DNA from: Agrypnia vestita
Taxonomy: Eukaryota > Arthropoda > Insecta > Trichoptera > Phryganeidae
Direction: 5' to 3'
Assembly (NCBI GenBank): GCA_016648135.1
Contig: JADDOH010000302.1
Span: 1-64,000, forward strand
Length of the DNA stretch: 64,000 nt
Shown here: positions 1 to 10,880 of the stretch, in pieces
How positions within the stretch are numbered: position 1 is the stretch's first letter
Layout of the letters: each line of letters starts with the position of its first letter
Translations under genes and position numbers: made by a program
The notes under the pieces: model-generated
Seen by the model: the letters and a program-made list of their open reading frames with translations, nothing else
Databases searched by the model: none
What the model was told of the DNA's origin: nothing

Positions 1-1206
1 TTTCTGATCGCCAAACATCAAACAGACTCCGTACGAGCGTTCTCAGTCCACAGTTTGCCATATTCATAGCCCCTTAAATCCTTTTACACAACTAAGTCAA
101 TCCTAGCCTGGGGGCCGGAGGAGTACATTAATAATAATTAAATACGGCTCAAATGTGTGACCACTAATATACTATAATTATATCATATTAATATATCATA
201 TCATATTATATATATTATATATTATATGTATATATCGAGTTATAATAGTCGTGTTATGTTAATGTTAATGAGCAGTCAAAGGTTGGCAGGCAGCTAGTTC
301 ATTATGACATGCACAACAAAATATAACTGCAATGTATTATGCACGCATTATAGGTGACAACTAAAATTTTATATAAAAGCGAGTTAACATAAAATACTAA
401 AAGCCGTCAGCCAAAGAATACTGGAAAGTAGACACCGTTGTAGCCGCTAAAACCGCGAAACATCAAAGTTTATAGCACGAACTAATATTTGTGAAAGTTA
501 ACACGTCCAATTGAATTCAATGCTGTCGGGCATCCTGGTTGGGAATTTGTAGTAACCACCCCAGGCACGGTCGGAACTTCACTGTCTCCGAACTAAAAAA
601 TGTAAATCTGTACTTTCACCCAAATTAAACTTTACTCCCCTGTCTGATCCGAAATCTATTTCCCGAAATCGATCAAAATATACCCGACGCTCTCGCCTTT
701 TAACCTATCTCGACCGCCTCTGAACACTGCAAAAATCTTCCCAATAAATAATAGACTGGAACCCGACTGTCAGTATCCACTCGCAGACGCACTGTTAAAG
801 AGATTTAGCCACCTTCTCGGAAGCTCCCGATTGACTGCCCCGGACAAGCGAAAATTCTGCCCCTTAAAATAATTGAACCACGCCACGTCCGGAGTGCGAC
901 TCCCAAACTCTAGAATCCCCTCATTGCGTGAGATAACCGAGCTCTCTGTATTCGTACTCGACTGTCAACTCGACGTACGTTATTCGTACCCCACCCGACT
1001 GTCCCGGGTGGGGAGTACGAATAACTCCCGATCCCTCCCCCACACGTTCTCCCTCACCCCACTTCACACCTTGAAAAGGAAAATGTCCAAAAGTGAACTC
1101 TTTCTTAGCAATTTTCAAATTCATTCCGAAATATTTTAAAATGTGTAACAATGTTATCGCTACAACCTTTTTGGTAACATTATTTATATGAATAAAATGA
1201 AAAAAA
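1..1206. other. Unassigned AT-rich sequence
   Basis: No recognisable gene. Bases 175-235 are almost pure A/T with TATA runs. Bases 520-1080 are noticeably less AT-rich and C-rich on this strand. Short open frames here show no family motif and overlap on opposite strands. The composition shift at about 520 suggests a different origin, perhaps an old element, but no termini were found. Confidence 0.5.
979..1025. repeat. Imperfect inverted repeat (hairpin)
   Basis: GTTATTCGTAC at 979-989 is mirrored by GTACGAATAAC at 1015-1025. The arms continue inward as CCCACCC and GGGTGGGG with small bulges, around a loop of about 8 bases. Seen directly; function unknown. Confidence 0.6.
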
Positions 1207-1738
1207 AAATAACCCATAAAAACCAAGTTTTAATTATACTCCCTTTCTTTGTAAAATGTAATGACAATTAAAGACGAATTAAAACATATAACATAATACT
1301 AAACTTACAGTAATTTAATATATTTCTAAAATGTCAGATGTTTTTAGCTTTGATAAGACACTTCATGCTTTGAAAATTAAATTCTAAAAACATTTGTCAG
1401 TCAATTTAGATTTTCGACATTCGTAGTGAAGTACCTATTATGCATACCGACGGAGTAATTCAAATTTCGGAAATATTCCACGACGTTATCGGGCCGCCTT
1501 AATCAAACTTTTCTAATGATTTCAATTTGAAAAAACAATAAAATTTCTAAAAATCCGAAATTATACTATAATTTTTAATTTTTTTCTAACGAAAATTTGA
1601 TAGATCTTCTTGATCGTTGCCACGAGCTACTTGCCAAGTTTCACCTCGATTGGATCACGGGAAAAGGGTCAAAAATCGATCCAAAGTTTTTGTTGACGGC
1701 AAACAAGCAGACGCCACGAGTTAATATAAAGGGAGTAA
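1207..1738. repeat. Dispersed repeat, copy 1 (ACTCCCTTT-ended)
   Basis: This segment matches 22402-22820. Shared blocks are the left flank AACCCATAAAAACCAAG, a central block with ATTTGATAGATCTTCTTGAT, and the right end GTTAATATAAAGGGAGTAA. The inner left boundary (TATACTCCCTTTC, from 1235) and the right end (AAGGGAGTAA) are inverted, which suggests a short-TIR MITE-like element. The matching flank beyond 1235 means the true boundary is uncertain. Confidence 0.55.
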
Positions 1739-1947
1739 AAATGCAATGATTATGTCAAATTCCCAATTAACATTGTCTTCAACATGCACTTATATAAAAA
1801 AGAGAACACCTTACTATAAAATTTAAATAATTTTCAAAAAACAGACGGTAAATTAATGTTGAACGTTGAAAATAATGAATAGATAAAAGCAATTTGCTAA
1901 AAATATAATTGCTCATATTTCGTCATGTTTGTAGTTTGTAATTTACA

Positions 1948-1983
1948 CGAAAGAAGAAGGAACGGTGGTTCCGAAACCGGTTG
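1948..1983 (+). ncRNA. Hammerhead-like motif, PLE-type (degenerate core)
   Basis: Stem II GGAAC (1959-1963)/GTTCC (1968-1972) with a 4-base loop is followed directly by GAAAC (1973-1977) and the palindrome ACCGGT (1976-1981). The part expected to read CTGATGA is degenerate (CGAAAGA). It closely resembles the intact-core copy at 54770. Likely a decayed PLE terminal ribozyme. Confidence 0.5.
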
Positions 1984-2025
1984 GTGTTACCATAAATATA
2001 TAAAAACCACTATTTATTAAATTAT

Positions 2026-2064
2026 TAACATGTTTCAGGGCCAATGGTCCCTTCATCAGGAGAC
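2026..2064 (-). ncRNA. Hammerhead-like motif, PLE-type (intact core)
   Basis: On the minus strand: CTGATGA (2053-2059), stem II AGGG-CC / GG-CCCT with one bulged A and loop ATT, GAAAC (2032-2036), then the palindrome ACATGT. It reads toward the plus-strand motif at 1948, giving a tail-to-tail pair about 45 bp apart. Downstream on its strand is AATAAATAGTGG, the tail seen at other copies. Helix I pairing is weak, so cleavage competence is doubtful. Confidence 0.6.
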
Positions 2065-2734
2065 ACCTATAAAATAAAATAAATTACCAAAAATAAAACT
2101 TGTCAATATAGACTGAAACAAAAAATGAATATATAGGAGAAGAGTACCTAATTAAGAATTAATGTGAAAACGAAGTATAAAAGATATCTATTTGAAAAAG
2201 TGATTTGATGTTGATATTACATTAAATAGTGGTTTTATACAAAGTGTTCTCTTTTTATTAATGCATACCTTTATTTAATGCATGTATTTTAAATTAAAAT
2301 AATATTTTATAAAAAATCGAATGATGAAAATCTAAAAGTTAGTGGGTTACTGCTACACATAATTTTCCGGGGATCTGATCGTAACATCTAAAATTACCAT
2401 AGAACCGTACGAAACTCGTTAAAAGTCTACAAATCTGCTAATACAGTGAATTAATCAAAGTGTATAATTAATTTAAGCACAGAAGTTAATATCCAATTAT
2501 AATGCGGAAGGTTTGTGGTCAAAGCAAAAAAAATTCTCAACCAGTGCACTCTCAAATTTGCACAGCTCATGCTATTGACTTTTTAAAACGCCATATTGTT
2601 GATGACATTTTTTTCTCAAGAAAAAAGATTTAGACAAATAAAAATACAAAAAATAAAATAGTTTTTTAAAAAACACACTTGATTAAATGTGTTTATACTT
2701 TTTTGGAATAAATCATTAGTAATATATATTTTCG
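2065..2734. other. Unassigned AT-rich sequence with PLE-tail relic
   Basis: No gene seen. AATAGTGGTTTTATACAAAG at 2225-2244 resembles the tail following ribozyme-like motifs elsewhere in the window (AGTGGTGTAAACAAAG), so this flank is probably also PLE-derived. Confidence 0.4.
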
Positions 2735-3636
2735 ATGCAAATTTGTACCGTCTGACCGATCGTCATAAAAATTTGGAAACATATTCTTTAGGACCTGGCG
2801 GGTAACAAAGGTAACATTTTATCCCGATTCTATTACCCCTCCCCATCCCCTGATATATTTTCGATGCAAATATGTACTGGTTGACTGATTGGACTCAAAA
2901 TTCGGAAACTTATTTTTTAGAACTCGGCAGGTAACATAGGCGACATTTCCTCTCTATTCTTTTACCCCTTTCCTCCCTTTTTCTGTACCTCCTGATTCGA
3001 TGCAAATCTGTACCGTTTGACCAATAGGATCAAAATTCGGAAACTTATTTTTTAGAACTCGGCAGGTAACATAGGCGACATTTCCCCTCTATTCTTTTAC
3101 CCCTTTCCTCCCTTTTTCTGTACCTCCTGATTCGATGCAAATCTGTACCGTTTGACCAATAGGATCAAAATTCGGAAACTTATTTTTTAGAACTCGGCAG
3201 GTAACAAAGGCGACATTTCCCCCTATTATTTTACCCCTTTCCTACCCCTGATATATTTCCGTACCCCTGATTCGATGCAAAACTGTACCATTTGACCATT
3301 AGGATCAAAATTCGGTGAACTTATTTTTTAGAACTCGGCGGCTAATACAGGCAATATTTCCCTCTATTATTTTACTCCTTCTACCCTTGATATATTTTTA
3401 ATGCAAATCTGTACCGTTCGACCGATCGGACTCAACATTTGGAAACGTATTTTTTAGGAATCTGCGGGTAACGTAGGTGACATTTCCATCCCCCTCTTTA
3501 CCCTTTGCCCTCCCCCTGATAAATTTTCGATGTAAATCTATACCGTTCGAATTGAACCTTTGTTTCCCCATACAAATTTATTTTCATCTTTACCCTTAAA
3601 TCGTGCAACGCCGGGTACGAACAGCAAGTATTAATA
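2735..3636 (+). repeat. Minisatellite element, seven units of about 126-140 bp
   Basis: A unit beginning near TACCGTTTGACC recurs at 2746, 2875, 3011, 3146, 3286, 3412 and 3541. Each unit contains CGATGCAAATCTGTACCG, a GGAAACTTATT block, an ACTCGGCGGGTAACATAGGC block and a C/T-rich tract. The array ends in a unique tail with GTGCAACGCCGGGTACGA near 3604-3621, which also closes the copies near 33120 and, inverted, near 26480 and 48665. The shared tail on dispersed copies shows this is a mobile repeat, not a simple local satellite. Confidence 0.85.
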
Positions 3637-5307
3637 TAAACAAGAACCAAAATGAAGGGCGAAGCCAGGTACATATAATTACTTTACTCCATATATTTTA
3701 AAGCATTTGTGTATGAACTATATGATAAAACCAACTTTGGATTATGAGGCCTGCTTTTTACAAGTTGGATTAAAGAAATTTTTTGTTTAAGGCATATATA
3801 TTTACGGAAACGGGTTGATTGATTGGTGGAGAACGCAAAAATTTATTCTTCATACAAATTTATTCTTCAAACAAATTTTTATTTTTATGCAACACGATAC
3901 AACTGTGAGTAAGACGCTTAAAAGCTCCAATTATTTGAGCATCAAATTATTTAATGTATTATCAAAAATATCTTCATCTTCTATAATAACACTTGTTAAG
4001 TTGGCGAACAAGTTTAAAAAAAATATATTATCTATTAATTAATAAATCAAAGAACGTGCATATTCAAATTCATCGTACACATACGTATAACGGCTAACGT
4101 TGTATATAAGGTCATTTTTTATTAGTCACTTGCGGTGGAACATGTGTGCGTCACTTGGTGACATGCAAGCCCTGTAATTTCAATTACAAAAAAATGATTT
4201 TTGATAAATTATGCACAAATTTTTCATTGATTCATTGCAATTAAGTGTTAAATAAACCTCACTTAATACTGATTTTCTAATATGTAAAAATAACGAATTT
4301 TTAAATACGATGTATATTTTCAATATAAATCTCAGTGATTATTTTTAAGTCTAGGTCTCAACCCTCTTTTTTATCAAACCGCCAAGGGGTATAATTTTTT
4401 CTTCCCCTTGGACATGAGTATCACTGGATAGTCAACATTTTGACCACTGATTACTTTGCACCGTGTTTGCAGAAAGTTCAGTAGATATGCTCAATATTAT
4501 CAGTTAGCACACTATGGTACAATTACACAGGTCCTGTTTTAATCCCTATAATGCCTCTCTGTGTATCACTTAAAGTAATGAAGTAAATTTATACGTCGTT
4601 TTGAAATCCAGTATTTATTTATATCGATTTAAATAGTTTTTCAAAAGCTTGAAATAGTTAAAAGTAATCATTCACTTGACTTTCTGTCATATTTACGTAG
4701 CCATTTTTTTTTCAAATAAAGATACGTATTTAAAATGAGTCGCTATTAAATATCCCACATATTACGAATATTTTCGTTTGCTGGAAAAATAAATATTTTT
4801 CGACAGACTTCATATAGGGCTTGAAAAATTATCATGTTGAGTTTGATGTCGGAGAGCGGGTCTCGATATTTCAATATTTAATATTTATAATACGACATAT
4901 TGCGTAACGCTTGGGGTACTTATCATCCTTGAAATAACGTTTTCAGCGTTATGCATGATATCTTGAGAGGACAATCATTTTTGGGGGAATTTGCCTTACC
5001 CTGAAAATTTCGTACGAGAGAAAATATTCTTATCGTTAAAAAATATGTTGAATAAGTGACCATACAAAGAATCGAGAACAAAATACTGAATTTTATTTTT
5101 GGAGGGATCAACATTAATCCCCATATAAATAGTTTCGTCTCTATGAGATATCTATAGTATACCTTGGTTGAAACAAAATGTTTTTTTTCTGTATGATCTA
5201 GAAAACCTTTCTTTAATATGTAGTTCCTGAACATTAGATTCATTGCTTCGTCTCACAGACTACGGCATACGTAACCCATGAAGCCATGACCACAACTCAC
5301 TGCATCA
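3637..5307. other. Unassigned AT-rich sequence
   Basis: No gene or family recognised. A 75-codon frame at 3815-4042 and a 106-codon reverse frame at 4923-5243 have AT-driven composition (rich in K, N, I, L, F) and no motif. Nothing supports either as a gene. Confidence 0.4.
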
Positions 5308-5352
5308 TATCAAATTATCATATCAGCATGCTACTGATATGATAATTTGATA
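5308..5352. repeat. Perfect 19-bp hairpin
   Basis: Arm TATCAAATTATCATATCAG (5308-5326) and its exact reverse complement (5334-5352) flank the 7-base loop CATGCTA. A perfect arm in decayed surroundings suggests a recent origin. No neighbouring gene makes it look like a terminator. Confidence 0.85.
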
Positions 5353-5608
5353 CTATTGTCAAATGGAGGAATATCAAAATAACGCTCACTTAGCGCACGG
5401 GACGATCTGGGATCACAGCCGTTTGATTTCAAAAAGGGTTTTATAGGCGCTTGGATTGATAAGAAAAAATATATTACTAAAAGTACAAGTTTATTAATAT
5501 ACTAAGTGATTCTCCCACATATTGATTATTATTCCAGTATATTATTTATAAACAACGAAGGAATACTAAAGAAAATTCAAATAGGAAGAAAATCACATTA
5601 AAAAAGGA

Positions 5609-5960
5609 ATGCGTATATTATTGAAGCGTCAAAGAAGAACAAAAATAATAAAAATTTTGAGTGACCTAAAATTAGAAACAGTCAAATCAAATCAAAGAAT
5701 AAAATATAATGTTTTGGTACAAATATACAAAATCAGGCACCGACTATTACCCAAATACTTTGATAAAAGTATGAACCTAAATAAGGATTTTCATTCATAC
5801 AATACAAGGGGAGATGACAGCATGAGAATTCAGAAGCAAAATAAGAACACTTTACAAAATTATCTGATGAAGAAATGTCTTAAAATTTAAAAATACAGTG
5901 AATATAAAGAAATTTAAACAGAACAGTACTATAGTTATTTTGTATATTCTGTGCCCAGTA
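5609..5960 (+). pseudogene. Non-LTR retrotransposon RT C-terminal remnant (Jockey/CR1-like)
   Basis: The 93-residue frame resembles the domain after the catalytic core of insect Jockey/CR1-type reverse transcriptases: a Y-K-I-R-H-x-L-x-P-K-Y stretch near residues 40-50, then HSYNTRG near residue 63, the equivalent of the family's HSYNTR motif. The frame stops at 5890, but another frame continues with NTVNIKKFKQ, the usual C-terminal end, so a frameshift is present. AAATAAAATAAATAAA near 5985-6000 looks like an A-rich 3' tail. A 5'-truncated, dead copy; the clade assignment is inference. Confidence 0.7.
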
Positions 5961-6279
5961 TTCTGTGTCTCGTTTAAAAATAAAATAAAATAAATAAACA
6001 TATTCTTTATAAAAATATGTTTTAAATTATAGATATTAAGGTGGACAACGCACTACTCGCGTACCGCGGCGGGTGGCGGTAGCGCGGTTGTATGTTTGTA
6101 CGGCAATGTATGGCAGACAACGCACTGGCTCCCGCGTCACTGAGCGGGAGCCGTTGTCGGGCGCGGAGAACTCGACACCCGCGCGGTTGTCGAGTTGTAC
6201 AGACTTGTATGGGAGACACCGCACGGCACCGCATTTTCGCGCGGTTTTTTCATTCAGAAAGAGTTTTGCGTTCATAAAA

Positions 6280-6468
6280 ATGGATTTTGATATGGAAAAG
6301 TATACTTTTGAAATAGAAAACTGCCCAGATTTGTGGAACATGAAATCTAAGGAGTACAGTGATCGTATTTTAAAAATAAAAATGTGGGAAGAAATACTTG
6401 ATATCTTTGGAGGAATGTTTAAAGTCACTCCAGTTATTTCTCCTCTTATTTTGTCTAGTTATTTGTAG
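6280..6468 (+). pseudogene. MADF-domain protein, N-terminal fragment (Harbinger accessory gene)
   Basis: The 62-residue frame begins MDFDMEKYTFEIENCPDLW. It carries a MADF-like pattern: acidic start, hydrophobic helix, P16-x-L-W19, K-E-Y-S-D-R (24-29), then K-x-x-M-W36-E-E-I and G44. MADF domains bind DNA and are abundant in insects. In Harbinger elements such proteins assist nuclear import and binding of the transposase. The start at 6280 is chosen because the domain begins directly there. The frame degenerates after G45 and stops at 6468; residues after this are not MADF-like, so the gene is truncated or frameshifted. Confidence 0.7.
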
Positions 6469-6535
6469 AAGAAACTGTAGACATTCTCGTAAAGTTAAAA
6501 AACTTTTATTGAAAAACAAATTTTCTCTGATGTCT

Positions 6536-6694
6536 TTACAGACATATTACGAACGCTCCATTTGTATTTCTTTTTTGTACCAAAGGATGGACCCAGTATC
6601 TCGGTTTTCGTTTACGACGCTTTTCATTTCGCTTTTTAACTATCAACCTGTACAAGAGCCAAATAGCCACAGTTTCTACCGCCAACATATTCAT
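6536..6694 (-). pseudogene. PIF/Harbinger transposase, N-terminal fragment
   Basis: The 52-residue reverse frame has a hydrophobic first helix (residues 4-18), a basic cluster (KKRNEKRRKRK, 20-30), then RYWVHPLVQKRNTNGAF (32-48). This matches the basic R-x-x-W-V-x-P-x-x-x-x-R start typical of Harbinger transposases. A stop falls at 6536; on the same strand another frame continues with D-I-R-E-N-L-F-F, consistent with an early frameshift. The DDE nuclease domain is missing. It converges with the MADF fragment inside shared inverted repeats. Confidence 0.75.
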
Positions 6695-6863
6695 TTCGAG
6701 ACCTGAGCTGTAGGAGCGACCGACCAAGAACCGCGGCGGGACCCGCGAGAGCCAACGCACGACCCGCGCGCCCGCGTCCGCTAACCGCCGCGGTGCGCGG
6801 ACTCGTGCGTTATATTATTATTATTGTGATGTTGCAATTTCAGGACCAAGTTCAGTGAATTAT

Positions 6864-7171
6864 TAAACAATTTTTTATTAATCAATTAGAAAAAACATAC
6901 AGAAAAATCAAATTAACGAAAAAATATTTTAACTGTTACCAGGATTCGAACCAACGGACCTCCATTCTATCTGGGGATGGAGCGTTATTTAATTTCGTCA
7001 CAGCAGTCTGGTAAATTAACGAAAAATTTTCGAATATGTGGTCTCTTTTTAATTGATTAACATTTAATAGATAGAATGGAAGTCCGTTGGTTAGAATCCC
7101 GGTAGCAGTTAAAATATATTTTTGTTAATTTGATTTTTCTGTATATCCTTTCTAATTACTAAAAAATTGTT
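6864..7171. mobile_element. Palindromic element with tRNA T-arm-like arms
   Basis: Left arm 6864-6970 and right arm 7071-7171 are inverted copies (about 100 bp, roughly 85-90% by eye) around a 100-bp spacer. Each arm carries AAATCAAATTAACG and a B-box-like segment (minus-strand GGTTCGAATCCTGGTAACAG in the left arm). A partial third copy lies at 27295-27395. It starts about 50 bp right of the Harbinger end. Could be an inverted pair of tRNA-derived SINE ends or a foldback MITE. Confidence 0.7.
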
Positions 7172-8154
7172 TAAATTATAGTATATTTAGTGAAATGTAT
7201 AATTTTTTGAGTATTAAACAAAATGTCAAATGTCTCTCATGAAAACTAATGTGTCAGAATATTAAATAAAACGTAAACCTGGTAGGTGCGCTAAATTGAA
7301 GATGCATACTACTAGCGGAGAAGAAAAGATAAGTGAGATCTGAGAAACCAATTTTGAAGGAAACGGAAAATTGTGAAAATACCTGTCAAGTTCAAGTAAA
7401 CCGTGTCATCCGAGTGCCGTATTATCCGCGTGGTCCTCTAAATATTCAGTGAATATATTTAGTAGGATGAATGCGCAAGAAACAAAGCATGAAAAATTCG
7501 CAAACTGGATGGCTGTAAGAAAGAAATATACAATTTTTATTTATTTATTTCCAACATATACACGAAATTACAATCAAATTATTTACAAATACAATTATAT
7601 TTTTTTTGTATCTTACGTTTGACCTATTCAATGATTATCAATCTAAGGACTGAATTAGCGGACATTTCAACTGTAAGAATTATATGCTAGAGGTACATTT
7701 TAAATAAATCTGTTTAACAGTTTATATATGTAAATAAAAGTAAATGTTATATAAAAATTGTAATTAAAGCATATGAAGACATAATAAAAGAGAAATTCAT
7801 ATTATAATTTTTAAAAAGGCGAGAAAAATAAAATGCGTTTTCTAATTCTTTAGTTTCAAATACTTGTTAATTTTGTTTCCTCTTTTTTATCCATTGTTCA
7901 ATAAGGGTTTGAGGAAGGTGACGGAATTTAGTTGCCATTTTTGGTACAATAAATTAAAAAATTATATATATGATGTCCTTATAGAAACAAGAGTAATTCT
8001 TTTCTTGGAACATACATATAAACATATTTAATTCAGTCGGTTCAAATACGGATTCATCTCTCCATATCCAGTATATTAACCAAAAGATTTTGGTATAAAA
8101 GATTTTAAATAAAGTGAACACATAACTACCGTTACAAAGAAAACTAATTCAACG
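7172..8154. other. Unassigned AT-rich sequence
   Basis: No gene. TTTTTATTTATTTATTTCC near 7533-7551 looks like the reverse of an (AAAT)n retroposon tail, so part of this stretch may be a reversed non-LTR 3' end. Confidence 0.35.
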
Positions 8155-8317
8155 TCGGACCTCATCATAAAGCCTTTTCGTGATATAAATATAGCCAAGT
8201 TCATCCAATTGTACAATTCCTACATAAGACCAATATTGGAATATGGATTCCAGGTATGGAGCCCATATTTCATCAAGGATATATACCTCCTTGAGAATGT
8301 ACAAAGAAGAGCTACTT
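8155..8317 (+). pseudogene. Non-LTR RT fragment (Jockey/CR1-like)
   Basis: From about 8197 the plus strand reads KFIQLYNSYIRPILEYGF, then QVWSPYFIKDIYLLENVQRR and a stop. This matches the R-P-x-L-E-Y, W-S-P-Y and L-L-E-x-V-Q-R-R-A-T series found after the catalytic core of insect non-LTR reverse transcriptases. Both ends are lost. Orientation matches the remnant at 5609, but that one holds a more C-terminal part, so they are separate pieces. Confidence 0.75.
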
Positions 8318-8396
8318 AGAGAAGAAAGATTAAGGCCCGAATTCAGAGTCATTATTTAGATTATTATTACTTAAATGACATTATAGAAAACCTAGC

Positions 8397-8528
8397 CCCG
8401 AATTCAGAGTGAATACTTAGATGATTAAAAGGTTAAAGTACGCCTTAAAGGTGTTATTTTGTACTAAAAATAACGCTTTTAATGCGACATTAACTTTTAA
8501 ATCACTAAGTATTGACTCTGAATCCGGG
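8397..8528. mobile_element. Palindromic MITE, 132 bp
   Basis: CCCCGAATTCAGAGT... (8397) pairs over nearly the whole length with ...ACTCTGAATCCGGG (ending 8528). Arms share AATACTTAG and TTAAAAG blocks. CTAG lies just outside both ends (8392-8395 and 8531-8534), a possible 4-bp duplication. An extra end fragment (CCCGAATTCAGAGTCATTAT) sits at 8335-8354, suggesting nested insertion. No coding capacity. Confidence 0.75.
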
Positions 8529-8530
8529 TC

Positions 8531-10553
8531 CTAGGGTATATCAGCTACTCACCCACAAATAAACAAATATCACTCATACCTCGCCACGTCGTAAGGAACT
8601 TGTGTCAGTCTTTACGTAATTAGAAGAAGTAGGCCGGTTACAGAGAATATCGCAGGACCAAGTCAAGTATTCAATGAGGCATACATAAATATCGTTGGGT
8701 TGACGAGATCGTTATCATTCTGTCATGGCCAAACGGTGGAGCATCAGGAATGAAAAGTGAGAAGACCTGATTGATTAAGGTACAATTTTAAATTAAAAAT
8801 ATAATCACGATACAAAAAATCTGGAAAATATAATTGTTAATTTGTTAGGCTAAATTAAAAATAAATATTAATAAATTTTTTAAATCTAAGCTATCATTAA
8901 CCGGTTTTGGAAAAGTCCATTTCCTTTGTCGCGGTGAAAAAATTAAATCGTTAAAAAAGTTATAATTATTGGGCGCGACGCGAAATCGCCACGCACGAGG
9001 AGACAAAAAGGATGTAAAGACGGGAATTAAAGGGGTGAGGGAACGAAATGTTGGATGTGGACTGTATAATTCGAAATGATAAACAGGAGATAGACAGGAT
9101 ATCGAATCTTACCGCCGTGATTCTTGCTCCTTGTTCCTGATTGGTCTTGATTGATGATTCACTAAACTTGATTCAACGACGAACACTCATACAACTTGTA
9201 ATATGCACTATACGCAATTTGCGCCAACGACGATAACGAACAGTGAAGTGGGACCCACCACAGACTCAGAGCCAATCTACGAGCAAAAGCTCCCGTATCA
9301 GTTCTACACTTCCACCATCCAGTTTGGCATTGTTTTAATGCTAAAGCAGTTACCTCGCTACGCCGCTGACGTGCGACGCGGCGGAAATTGCACTAACCAC
9401 TTCACTGTCTCTGGGGTGCGTTATGAAAACAATTTATTAAAGAAAATAGTAATACAAAATAAAATCAAAAGCAGAGAAATTCAAGGAAAAGAAAATAACA
9501 AAGCATAAATATCAAACATCATAAGTATCATGAAATATCAGAAAATAACAAAGCATAAATATAAGTAAAGCAAAATAAAACTGAATATAAAAGAAACAAC
9601 GAAATAAAAATACATCATATAAATTAAAAATGTAATAAAAAATGAAATAAAAATATGTACATACATAAAAATGTAGATAACGGACGGTTGTGACAGAGCT
9701 TTAAGAAAATGCAAACACTCCCAATTGAAAAAAAAAGAAAATAAAAGGGCATCACAAACACGTTAAGAACTCCAACGACAACGAACAACTTTACACACGT
9801 CGATACGTGGGTTTTGACTCTTAGTAGAGCGAGAGGAAAGAGGGAAGGGGGGGGGGAGGTCGAGTAAAACGAGCCAGAGTACTAATGGCGCCAAGATACG
9901 AATGTTTTCAAAAAATAGTATAATGGGACTTATGGTTTGCTTGGTAAATAAACTCTTGTTATGTCGATCGCTGAAGTATCGCGAATTGTTAAAAGTTTAT
10001 CCAACATAAAATATGCCATTTGTCATGAGTGGACTACGGTAACATCATTTTTGCTGGACTTCCGAAACTTCAGCTGGATACACCATAGTCCATTCTAAAT
10101 ACGGATACTATATGGAGCATCAAAATGCTGGCATGGCTGGCTGGTAACATTACTTTGCGTAAAAAACATTGGCTTCATTTTCCTCAAAGATTCGAAGTTG
10201 TATTGGTTAATGTACAAGGCGACACATAATAAGGGGTTAAGAGCTCTGCATCCCAGATGATTTAAACGGTAGACGCCAAACTCTTCCATTGCCAGAAGAC
10301 TAGTGAATGAAGTTTAGTGGACATTTGCGGTAGGCCCAAACTCTCTTCTCTCTGTAAGTTATATAGAACAGAGCATCAGAAACAGTATTTAATTTAAAAA
10401 AAATGTAAGCGAATCATTTAAAAAAATTACTTCCATGAGTTCAAAGTTCGCGAAGTTAAACTTTAAGTACTAATGTAGGACTAAACAATTTTTGTGTAAA
10501 ACGCCCTTGGGTTGAATTTTTTAAGAAAATGGATCTATACAAATGATTCATTA

Positions 10554-10555
<2 letters not shown>
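8531..10555. other. Unassigned sequence
   Basis: No gene recognised. Bases 8930-9440 are less AT-rich and include inverted CGCCGC/GCGGCG around 9360-9384. A run of about 13 G occurs near 9846-9858. A 101-codon frame at 9203-9508 has no motif. Confidence 0.4.
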
Positions 10556-10584
<29 letters not shown>

Positions 10585-10614
10585 TATTATTATTATTATT
10601 ATAATTATTGTTAA
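10556..10614. repeat. TAA/TTA palindromic microsatellite
   Basis: (AAT)n runs into (TTA)n, making a self-complementary trinucleotide tract. Seen directly. Confidence 0.85.
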
Positions 10615-10699
10615 TATTGAAAATACGTAAGACTATTTTGTGTATATTTATATTCTCGATTCAAAATTAACTATAACCTTCTTTGTAATTTTTGTTTTT

Positions 10700-10880
10700 A
10701 AATAGAGATGCGAACCGAATATGGTAACTTCAATATTATTTTGAAATTTTGCTTAGTGCTAGTGCTATGAAAATAGGGTTAACTTGTGGATTTCCTGGCA
10801 TGGCACTGGCATGCAATAGCACTCAAACCATCATGGATCACCAGGCAAATCATAACCACTACGCCAACAAGCTACTCAAC
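10700..10880 (-). mobile_element. tRNA-headed SINE (older copy)
   Basis: Read on the minus strand: AGCTTGTTGGCGTAGTGG contains an A-box-like TGGCGTAGTGG (about 10856-10866). The B box is eroded (GGTTTGAGTGC, near 10820). The distal body ends with GTTCGCATCTCTATT, shared with the copy at 37624-37812. The same head also occurs at 56085. Confidence 0.65.

Larger units (their letters stand above)
6047..6811. mobile_element. Internally deleted PIF/Harbinger-type DNA transposon
   Basis: GC-rich imperfect terminal inverted repeats bound the element: the left arm from 6047 (AACGCACTACTCGCG then TACCGCGGCGGG) is mirrored by the right arm ending at 6811 (AACGCACGAGTCCGCG then CACCGCGGCGG, on the minus strand). 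Inside are two convergent gene fragments: a MADF-domain start on plus and a Harbinger-transposase start on minus. Carrying a separate Myb/MADF-type DNA-binding protein gene is known for PIF/Harbinger elements. Both are cut short, so about 0.8 kb remains. No clear 3-bp target duplication was fixed. The left end also holds hairpins such as GGCTCCCGC/GCGGGAGCC (6128-6136 and 6144-6152). Confidence 0.75.
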
